DNA of 64,000 nucleotides from an uncultured Bacteroidia bacterium (lineage in GTDB: Bacteria > Bacteroidota > Bacteroidia > Bacteroidales > UBA932). The position numbers and the translations under genes are program-made. Below, one piece after another: positions 58,171 to 64,000 of the stretch. The first letter of the stretch is position 1; each line of letters opens with the position of its first letter. The DNA is taken from positions 23,033 to 87,032 of the forward strand of contig CACZMF010000008.1 in the NCBI GenBank assembly GCA_902782225.1, read 5' to 3'. The notes under the pieces were generated by a model. It had not been told where the DNA came from, did not search any database, and saw only the letters and a list, made by a program, of their open reading frames with translations.

Positions 58171-58974
58171 TTATATATCAAAGGTGTCGCAATCATTTGC
58201 TGCGACAGTGGCGGGAAAGACCGCCCTGCACTCGGAAAGGAGGGCTTCCATATCAGTGATCCTCGAAGAATAATGCCCTATTATAAGCCTCTCAGCGCCA
58301 GCCTCCAGGGCGCAGCGGGCCGCCTGGACGGAGGTGGAATGGAAGCGGAACTTAGCCTTGTCGGCCATTTCTTCGGGATACGTGGCCTCGTGGTAGAGGC
58401 AGGTGACTCCCTTCACCCACTGCGGGAGCTCCGGGAAGGGAGCCGTGTCCGAGCAATAGGCATAGGATTTCGGTTTGTAGGCCGGATTGGCTTCAGCGTG
58501 CCTGGGAGTCAGGATCTCGTCGAAACGGAAGCCATAGCACTCGATCTTGTGGTTCAGGGGGAAAGCGCTGACTTCTATGCTCTTCGACCTGTGTACCACT
58601 TCCGGCGACTTGCAGCTCAGGGCGTGGAAGGCAATCTGGAAATTGTCGTCGGAGCCGAAATAGCTGCGGTAGAAATTCAACACTCCGCCCAGGGCCTGCG
58701 GGCCATATATATGAAGGTCGGCACTGCGGCCGTACATAGCCATCGAGTTCAGCAGTCCGAAGAGCCCGAACAGGTGGTCGCCGTGGATATGGGAAATGAA
58801 GACCGCCTCAACCTTGACGAAAGAAAAATGGCAGCGCCTCATCTGCTGCTGCGTGCCTTCTCCGCAGTCTATAAGAAACAAGCGCCCACCAGCCGTAAGC
58901 ATCTGGGCGCTTGGATTCCTATCAGAAATGGGCATAGCCGAAGCTGTGCCCATTGTCGTGACGTTCAGGATCAT
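58171..58974 (-). CDS. rnz: Ribonuclease Z
   Basis: 267 residues, slightly short for the family (about 300). The MBL-type motifs are complete: TMGTASAMPISDRNPSAQML at the N-terminus, SHIHGDHLFGLFGLL (zinc motif, about 60-74), CSDTAPFPE, the RNase-Z HEATY box near 195 and GHYSSRI near 235. It removes the 3' trailer of pre-tRNA. In this genome tRNA-Val lacks an encoded CCA, which makes RNase Z processing relevant. It starts 2 bases after rpsA. Confidence 0.95.
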   Translation of the reverse strand: MILNVTTMGTASAMPISDRNPSAQMLTAGGRLFLIDCGEGTQQQMRRCHFSFVKVEAVFISHIHGDHLFGLFGLLNSMAMYGRSADLHIYGPQALGGVLNFYRSYFGSDDNFQIAFHALSCKSPEVVHRSKSIEVSAFPLNHKIECYGFRFDEILTPRHAEANPAYKPKSYAYCSDTAPFPELPQWVKGVTCLYHEATYPEEMADKAKFRFHSTSVQAARCALEAGAERLIIGHYSSRITDMEALLSECRAVFPATVAANDCDTFDI

Positions 58975-58976
58975 TA

Positions 58977-60758
58977 TTATTCTCCCTTCTCGAGTTTCTC
59001 CTTGAGTGCTGCAAGGGCGTCGATGTCTCCGAGGGTGGTCTTTTCGACGTTGGAGTTGACCTTCTTGACAGCCTTCTTGGTGCTCTCGACCTCTGCTGCA
59101 GCGGCCTTCTCCTTGACCTCTGCGTAGGTGCGCAGGTGGCTGAGGATGATGCGGCGGGTGCTGCGACGGAGCTCGACGACCTTGAACGGGAGAGTCTCGC
59201 CTGCGGTAGCGGGCTTGCCGTCTTCCTTGACGATCTCGCGGTTGAATGCAAAGCCTTCCACTTCGCCGTCGAGGGTGATCATAGCGCCCTTGTCGGTGAC
59301 GGATGCGACGGTGCCTTCAACGGTGGAACCAACGGGGAACTTGGCCTCGACCTCGTCCCAAGGGTTGGTGGTGAGCTGCTTGTGGCCAAGGCTGAGCTTG
59401 TGGTTGGCCTCGTCGAAGTCGAGAATCTGGACATCGATGGTGTCGCCTGCGCTCACAACCTCTGAAGGATGCTTGATCTTGTTCCAGCTCAGGTCGCTGA
59501 TGTGGACAAGACCCTCGACACCGTCTTCGAGTTCAGCAAACACACCGAAGTTGGTGACGTTGCGGACGGTGGCGGTGTGGCGGCTGCCGACGGGATACTT
59601 CTCGCGGATGTTCTCCCAAGGGTTGGGGGTCAGCTGCTTCAGACCGAGGGAAATCTTGCGTGCCTCGCGGTCGATGCTGAGCACCTGTGCCTCGACCTCG
59701 TCGCCCTGCTTCAGGAATTCCTGTGCGCTGTGGAGACGGGGGCTCCAGCTCATTTCGCTCACGTGGACAAGACCTTCCACGCCGGGCTCGATCTCGATGA
59801 ATGCGCCGTAGTCGGCGAGCAGGATCACCTTGCCCTTGACCTTGTCACCAACCTTGAGGTTGGGATCGAGGTTGTCCCAAGGATGAGGAGTGAGCTGCTT
59901 GAGACCGAGGGCGATGCGCTTCTGCTGCTCGTTGAAGTCGAGCACGACGACCTTGATCTTCTCGTCCAGGGAGACGATTTCCTCGGGGTGGTTGACACGG
60001 CCCCAGCTCAGGTCGGTGATGTGGATGAGACCGTCCACGCCGCCGAGGTCGACGAACACGCCGTAGTTGGTGATGTTCTTGACCACACCTTCGAGGACCT
60101 GGCCCTTCTCGAGCTTGCCGATGAGTTCAGCCCTTCTGGCTTCCTGCTCAGCCTCGAGCAGAGCCTTGTGGGAGACGACGACATTGCGGTACTCGTTGTT
60201 GATCTTGACGATCTTGAAATCGATGTTCTGGCCCACGAACTGGTCGTAGTCGCGGATGGGCTTGATGTCGATCTGGCTGCCGGGGAGGAAAGCCTCGATA
60301 CCGAACACGTCGACGATCATGCCGCCCTTGGTGCGGGTCTTGACGAAGCCCTTGACAACCTCGTCGTTTTCGTATGCTTCATTGACCCTGTCCCAGGACT
60401 TGAGGGCGCGGGCCTTCTTATGTGAGAGAACGATCTGTCCCTTCTTGTCCTCGGGGGACTCGACGAGAACTTCCACCTTGTCACCGACTTTCAGGTCGGG
60501 GTTGTAGCGGAACTCGGTGGCCATGATGACACCTTCACTCTTTCCGCCCACGGACACGACGACCTCGCGCTTGTTGATGGACACGACTTCGCCTTCCTTG
60601 GTCTCGCCGCCGTCGATGCGGGCGAGAGTCTTGTCGTAAGCTGCCTCGATCTCGGCTTTGTCTGCCTTGCCGTAGATGTCGGAACTGCTCTCGAATGCGT
60701 CCCAGTCAAAGTTCTCGGGAGCGACGGATGCGTTCAGCATTTGCTTTTCATTTTCCAT
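58977..60758 (-). CDS. rpsA: 30S ribosomal protein S1
   Basis: 593 residues from ATG 60758 (MENEKQMLNASVAPENF); the open frame extends far upstream through the leader and is not used. Six S1 repeats are visible, each with GxVxxIxxxGxFVxL…GLxHxSxLSW: for example VKNITNYGVFVDLGGVDGLIH and ATVRNVTNFGVFAELEDGVEGL. The tail is Lys/Glu/Ala-rich. S1 brings mRNA to the ribosome; in Bacteroidetes anti-Shine-Dalgarno use is weak, so S1-mRNA contact matters more. It heads the operon rpsA-rnz. Confidence 0.97.
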   Translation of the reverse strand: MENEKQMLNASVAPENFDWDAFESSSDIYGKADKAEIEAAYDKTLARIDGGETKEGEVVSINKREVVVSVGGKSEGVIMATEFRYNPDLKVGDKVEVLVESPEDKKGQIVLSHKKARALKSWDRVNEAYENDEVVKGFVKTRTKGGMIVDVFGIEAFLPGSQIDIKPIRDYDQFVGQNIDFKIVKINNEYRNVVVSHKALLEAEQEARRAELIGKLEKGQVLEGVVKNITNYGVFVDLGGVDGLIHITDLSWGRVNHPEEIVSLDEKIKVVVLDFNEQQKRIALGLKQLTPHPWDNLDPNLKVGDKVKGKVILLADYGAFIEIEPGVEGLVHVSEMSWSPRLHSAQEFLKQGDEVEAQVLSIDREARKISLGLKQLTPNPWENIREKYPVGSRHTATVRNVTNFGVFAELEDGVEGLVHISDLSWNKIKHPSEVVSAGDTIDVQILDFDEANHKLSLGHKQLTTNPWDEVEAKFPVGSTVEGTVASVTDKGAMITLDGEVEGFAFNREIVKEDGKPATAGETLPFKVVELRRSTRRIILSHLRTYAEVKEKAAAAEVESTKKAVKKVNSNVEKTTLGDIDALAALKEKLEKGE

Positions 60759-60808
60759 TGTGTTGCAATAAATTTGAATTAGTTGTTTAACAATATGTTT
60801 TGTGCTCC

Positions 60809-60822
60809 GGGACTTTCGTCCC
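60809..60822 (-). promoter_or_regulatory. Hairpin in the rpsA leader
   Basis: On the minus strand GGGAC-GAAA-GTCCC: a 5-bp stem closed by a GNRA tetraloop, between the -7 box and the gene, about 50 bases before the ATG. It could serve S1 autoregulation as leaders of rpsA do in other bacteria; this is inference. Confidence 0.45.
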
Positions 60823-60835
60823 TCAAAAAAGCGCG

Positions 60836-60843
60836 CAAATTTA
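60836..60843 (-). promoter_or_regulatory. -7 box of rpsA
   Basis: TAAATTTG on the minus strand; a TTC rather than TTG lies at the -33 distance. It gives a leader of about 70 bases that includes the hairpin at 60809-60822. Confidence 0.55.
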
Positions 60844-60887
60844 GACAAATAATTTGATTTACGAAAACTTAAATACATTTTTATTCT

Positions 60888-60895
60888 TATTTTTG
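60888..60895 (+). promoter_or_regulatory. -7 box directly in front of pnuC
   Basis: TATTTTTG followed by only CAGA before ATG 60900. Confidence 0.5.
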
Positions 60896-60899
60896 CAGA

Positions 60900-61517
60900 A
60901 TGGAAAATGTACTTGGATGGCTTAATGCCAACAGCGCCTGGATCCAGGCAATACCGCTCATCTGCGGAGTGACGTATATGACCCTGCAGATTTTTCAGCA
61001 CAAATGGATGTGGTACTTCAGCATCATCACCTCCGTAGTGGCCCTTATCATCGCCTCGACCAACCTGGAAAACGGCGTCTGGGCTCCGCTCTGGGCCCAG
61101 GTGGCTCTGAATGTGTATCTCATCGTCATAGCCGTGGTCGGCATCTTCCGGTGGCGCACCCTCGACAAGGAAAGCGGCGGCAAGATCCACGTCGTGCCCC
61201 TTGGCGCAAAACGTCTGGTCGTGGTGTGCTGCATCGTGGCCGCCGGCACCCCGCTCCTCAGCTGGGCGCTCAGCCACACCAGCGACCCCGCTCCCCTGCT
61301 CGACGGGGCTTCCCTCGTGCTGAGTCTCGTGGCCGCCTGGCTCCTGAGCCAGTCGCATATCGAGCAGTACCTCTTCTGGATTGCCGCCAACGGCCTTATC
61401 GTCGCCGTGTATGCCACCCAGGCAAAGTGGCTCATGGCTGCGATGTACTCATTCTACATCGTGACCTGCATCATAGGCTTCATCAACTGGAAAAAGAACG
61501 GAGTGGTCGTTGAATAG
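60900..61517 (+). CDS. pnuC: PnuC-type nicotinamide riboside transporter
   Basis: 205 residues with about seven membrane helices. The PnuC pattern is seen: WLNANSAWIQAIPLICGVTYMTLQ at the start, IIASTNLENGVWAPLWAQVALNVYLIVIAVVGIFRW near 50-85 (Asn and Trp of the substrate path), and QSHIEQYLFWIAANGLIVAVYATQAKWLMAAMYSFYIVTCIIGFINWKK. PnuC imports nicotinamide riboside by facilitated diffusion. nadD lies on the other strand nearby, consistent with NAD metabolism but not an operon. recR starts directly after its stop. Confidence 0.88.
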   Translation: MENVLGWLNANSAWIQAIPLICGVTYMTLQIFQHKWMWYFSIITSVVALIIASTNLENGVWAPLWAQVALNVYLIVIAVVGIFRWRTLDKESGGKIHVVPLGAKRLVVVCCIVAAGTPLLSWALSHTSDPAPLLDGASLVLSLVAAWLLSQSHIEQYLFWIAANGLIVAVYATQAKWLMAAMYSFYIVTCIIGFINWKKNGVVVE

Positions 61518-62129
61518 ATGATTTCCCAGGAAAACTACCCTTCCAAAGTCCTGAAAGACGCCGTCGAAGCCATCAGCTCCCTCCCGGGAGTGGGCTCCCG
61601 CAGCGCCCTCAGGCTCGCCCTGCACCTCCTCAGGCAGCCGGCGGAAAAGATCCACCATTTCGCCTCTTCAATCGACAGGCTTGCAGAAGACGTACACTAC
61701 TGCCGCACCTGCATGATGGTATCCGACGGCGACGAGTGCGCGATCTGCGCCGACCAGCGCCGCGACCACAAGACCATCTGCGTGGTGGAAAGCGTGCGCG
61801 ACGTGATGAGCATAGAGGCCACCGGCCAGTACCGAGGCGTCTATCACGTGCTCGGCGGCATCATCTCCCCCATCGGCGGAGTCGGGCCGTCGGACCTCAC
61901 CATACGCCAGCTTGTGGACAGGGTGTCCGCAGACGTGGAAGTGATCCTGGCGCTCTCCGGCGACGTGGAGGGCGAGACCACCTCTTTCTATATCTACCGC
62001 CAGATTGAAGGCAGCGGCTGCAAGGTCACCACCCTCGCCCGCGGCCTGGGTTTCGGCGACGAACTCGAGTACGCCGACTCCCTGACCCTCGGCCGCTCGA
62101 TTGCCAACCGTCAGGTATTCAAGCCGTAA
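61518..62129 (+). CDS. recR: Recombination mediator RecR
   Basis: 203 residues, normal size. Helix-hairpin-helix SLPGVGSRSALRLALHLL at about 17-34, the Cys4 zinc finger CRTCMMVSDGDECAIC near 57-72 and a Toprim domain beginning ICVVESVRDVMSIEATGQYRGVYHVLGG near 82. With RecF/RecO it loads RecA on gapped DNA. Abuts pnuC and is followed 4 bases later by mntP. Confidence 0.97.
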   Translation: MISQENYPSKVLKDAVEAISSLPGVGSRSALRLALHLLRQPAEKIHHFASSIDRLAEDVHYCRTCMMVSDGDECAICADQRRDHKTICVVESVRDVMSIEATGQYRGVYHVLGGIISPIGGVGPSDLTIRQLVDRVSADVEVILALSGDVEGETTSFYIYRQIEGSGCKVTTLARGLGFGDELEYADSLTLGRSIANRQVFKP

Positions 62130-62133
62130 CGCA

Positions 62134-62682
62134 ATGGGCATACTGGAATCCATACTCATCGCCGTCTCGCTTTGCGCAGACTGCTTCGCCGTGACGCTTT
62201 GCTCGAGCGTCACGCTGAAGAGCCTCCGCTGGCCCAACGTGCTCAGGGTCACCGCCGTGTTCGCCGTGATCCAGACTGGCCTGCTGCTCGCCGGATGGGC
62301 ATTCGGCAGCCTGTTCGCCGCCAGCGTGATAAAGGTCTCGCACATCATCGGCTTCCTGCTGCTGCTCTACGTGGGCGGCTCGATGCTGATCGAAGGGATA
62401 CGCGGCAAGGAAGAGGTGCGCGACCTCGGCAGCTGGGGAAAGATAATCATAGGAGGAGTCGCCACCAGTATCGACGCGCTTGCCGTAGGGATGGCGGAAT
62501 CTATGGAGGGCTCAGGACTGAAAGCCTTCCTGCCGCTTCTGGCAGCCGTTTTCGCCGTGACGGCCATGTCTGCCGTGGTCGGCATCTGCGGCGGCCGCTT
62601 CATCGGGAGGCGCGCAGGCCCCGTCGCCGAAATCGTCGGCGGCTGCGTGCTCATAGGAATCGGGATTTCGCTGCTGCTGTAG
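62134..62682 (+). CDS. mntP: Manganese efflux pump MntP
   Basis: 182 residues, six membrane segments in two repeats. Repeat 1 carries SLCADCFAVTLCSS (residues 10-23; usual D-A-FAVS, here D-C-FAV) and repeat 2 VATSIDALAVGMAES (near 108-122), the acidic residues that bind Mn2+. An upstream extension would overlap recR, so ATG 62134 is used. It exports Mn2+. The gene before it is recR with 4 bases between; convergent with nadD. Confidence 0.92.
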   Translation: MGILESILIAVSLCADCFAVTLCSSVTLKSLRWPNVLRVTAVFAVIQTGLLLAGWAFGSLFAASVIKVSHIIGFLLLLYVGGSMLIEGIRGKEEVRDLGSWGKIIIGGVATSIDALAVGMAESMEGSGLKAFLPLLAAVFAVTAMSAVVGICGGRFIGRRAGPVAEIVGGCVLIGIGISLLL

Positions 62683-62688
62683 ACGCGC

Positions 62689-63327
62689 CTACATCATCCA
62701 GGCGCTCATATCCTCCCCGGCCGCGATGCCTTCGCGGATGCGTGTGGAGGAAATATCCACTATCGGTGCGTCGATTATTTCAATCTTGTAGAGACGGTCG
62801 TGGTCTTCCAGCCCCATCGTGCCGGGATTGTCGCGAAGCGACGAAGCGTCAAGCACATAGGGCGACGGCAGCACCCGCATCTTCTCGTACATGAAACGGC
62901 GTATCGCATCCAGGTCGAAGCCCTTGCGCGGATACACCGCCACTCCGTATTCGGTGAGGATACGCGGGGCGTCACGCCACTTGAGCATGTTCTCGAGGTT
63001 GTCGGCGCCGACCACGAGCGTGAACTCATTTTCGGGCTCACGGCGGCGAAGGGCGTCCAGCGTACGTATGGTGTAGTGCGGCGGATCCATCGTGAGTTCG
63101 ATATTGTCCACCCATACGTGCAGTTCGGGGTGCCTTCGCACTGCGTCGATGGCCGCACGGTACCTCTGCTCGCCTGTCAGCGCCTTGGAAGGGTCCTTGA
63201 ACGGGTTCTGAGGGGAAATGACCAGATAGACCCAGTCGAACGCCTTTTCGCGGGTCAGGTATTCCATTATCGCCTGATGGCCTATGTGCAGGGGGTCGAA
63301 AGACCCCGAGTAGACGGCTATCCGCAT
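62689..63327 (-). CDS. nadD: Nicotinate-nucleotide adenylyltransferase
   Basis: 212 residues. The nucleotidyltransferase signature GSFDPLHIGHQAIMEYLT (8-25) includes the HxGH motif; VVGADNLENMLKWRD near 105 and the ISSTRIREG-type motif (VDISSTRIREGIAAG) near the C-terminus complete it. It makes deamido-NAD from nicotinate mononucleotide and ATP. Its start overlaps the gmk stop by 10 bases, so gmk and nadD are coexpressed. Confidence 0.96.
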   Translation of the reverse strand: MRIAVYSGSFDPLHIGHQAIMEYLTREKAFDWVYLVISPQNPFKDPSKALTGEQRYRAAIDAVRRHPELHVWVDNIELTMDPPHYTIRTLDALRRREPENEFTLVVGADNLENMLKWRDAPRILTEYGVAVYPRKGFDLDAIRRFMYEKMRVLPSPYVLDASSLRDNPGTMGLEDHDRLYKIEIIDAPIVDISSTRIREGIAAGEDMSAWMM

Positions 63328-63890
63328 AGGAACGAATCGACGATGGCTTCAGATTCCGCGAACGTGTCTTCCAGCTTGTCGTTGACCAGTTCACGGTCGA
63401 ACTTGCCGCGGGCGAAGTCCAGTTCCCACTGCGCCTTGTCGAGCCGCTCGCGTATGGACTCTTCCGTGTCGGTGCCGCGCCCGCGGAGACGCTGTTCGAG
63501 CACTTCCATGGAGGGGGGGACTATCAACACGGAGAGCGCCGCGTCCTTGAAATACTTCTTCAGGCTCACGCCGCCCTTCACGTCCACGTCGAACACGATT
63601 ACGTGGCCCTTGGACCAGATGCGCTCCACCTCGGACTTGAGAGTGCCATAGAAGCGGTCCGCATAGACTTCTTCATATTCCACGAATGCATCCTGGGCAA
63701 TCAGCTCCCGGAACCTTGCGGCATCGATGAAATAGTATTCGCGTCCGTGCTGCTCCTCGCCCCTCGGGGCGCGGGAGGTCGCACTGACAGAAAACTCGAA
63801 TTCGGGGTGCAACTTCAGCAGGTGCCCCACGACAGTACTTTTACCTGCTCCCGAAGGAGCCGAGAATATGATGACTTTTCCCATTTCCAT
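63318..63890 (-). CDS. gmk: Guanylate kinase
   Basis: 190 residues. P-loop IIFSAPSGAGKSTVV (7-21), the GMP-binding segment SVSATSRAPRGEEQHGREYYFI near 36-57 and VEYEEVYADRFYGTLKSEVE near 68-87. It phosphorylates GMP to GDP. ATG 63890 gives MEMGKV; ATG 63884 (MGKV) is also possible. Its order with nadD, gmk first, is common in Bacteroidetes. Confidence 0.97.
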   Translation of the reverse strand: MEMGKVIIFSAPSGAGKSTVVGHLLKLHPEFEFSVSATSRAPRGEEQHGREYYFIDAARFRELIAQDAFVEYEEVYADRFYGTLKSEVERIWSKGHVIVFDVDVKGGVSLKKYFKDAALSVLIVPPSMEVLEQRLRGRGTDTEESIRERLDKAQWELDFARGKFDRELVNDKLEDTFAESEAIVDSFLCG

Positions 63891-63903
63891 GTGCCTCTGT
63901 TCT

Positions 63904-63980
63904 GCAGCAGTGTGTACCCAAAGGGATTGTTATCTTTTGTGCATCCCTTCGTTTAGCGGCAGTGTGTGTCCCCGAAGGGA
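63904..63980. repeat. Imperfect direct repeat pair upstream of gmk
   Basis: GCAGCAGTGTGTACCCAAAGGGA (63904-63926, shown split as GCAGCAGTGTGT then ACCCAAAGGGA) recurs at 63956-63980 as GCGGCAGTGTGTGT and CCCCGAAGGGA. Each copy ends in a small CCC-A/GAA-GGG hairpin. An ATG at 63989 opens four plus-strand codons before the window ends, so a divergent gene may begin there. Confidence 0.5.
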
Positions 63981-64000
63981 CATAAAACATGGGAAAAGTC

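Noticed and set aside
58124-58171. ATG start of the glucosaminidase giving 16 extra residues
   Set aside because: The extra residues precede and disturb a clean signal peptide starting at GTG 58123, and a -7 box lies between.

Overview
The window looks like a chromosomal piece of a fairly GC-rich, probably host-associated Bacteroidales bacterium. The evidence is a SusC/SusD pair with a DUF1735 lipoprotein, fimbrillin-like (Mfa/FimA-type) and FISUMP surface lipoproteins, a BACON domain, a DUF1573 protein, many lipobox signal peptides, and promoters of the Bacteroidetes type (TTG, 19-21 bases, TAnnTTTG) with almost no Shine-Dalgarno sites. No phage, transposase, CRISPR array or rRNA was seen. 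The species cannot be named from the sequence.

Layout. 0-1.6 kb: tail of a regulator, a wrecked flavin reductase gene, and a gpx-marR peroxide-response operon whose promoter carries a perfect palindrome. 1.7-5.8 kb: a giant lipoprotein (fimbrillin-like, beta-helix, BACON, SGNH hydrolase). 5.9-11.2 kb: lipoprotein, CDF metal transporter, a 25-codon signal-peptide ORF, an AmgK-like kinase fused to a RapZ C-terminal domain, MurU-like nucleotidyltransferase and CotH; the middle pair is a cell-wall sugar salvage module. 11.2-16.2 kb: envelope proteins, a GDPD lipoprotein and tRNA-Val(CAC). 16.3-19.9 kb: mscS-rhaB-rhaA. 20.0-25.6 kb: a six-gene operon of an OprP-type porin, a lamin-tail lipoprotein, two CYTH-type proteins, a DASS anion transporter and MgtC.

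25.8-48.7 kb is the accessory heart. It holds a ribose/nucleoside utilisation locus: LacI regulator, ribokinase, GRP-type sugar transporter, nucleoside hydrolase lipoprotein, SusC, SusD, two small lipoproteins, two fimbrillin-FISUMP lipoproteins and an alpha/alpha-toroid enzyme. Beyond the regulator lies a surface calcineurin-like phosphoesterase. LacI/PurR-type inverted repeats sit at rbsK, at lacI and next to the phosphoesterase promoter, so phosphoesterase (nucleotide to nucleoside), nucleoside hydrolase (nucleoside to ribose), transporter and kinase could form one regulated pathway. That is inference. 49.2-52.5 kb holds a third beta-helix lipoprotein.

Three unannotated 42-51 codon ORFs, each 14-17 bases upstream of one of these large surface lipoproteins, share a motif plan (Tyr-x-Pro, Leu-x-x-Ser-Pro, acidic pair, terminal Trp). 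They are the best candidate here for something undescribed.

52.6-64 kb is housekeeping: ferredoxin, DUF1573, an M16 peptidase, rpsA-rnz-glucosaminidase-mltG, pnuC-recR-mntP, and gmk-nadD.
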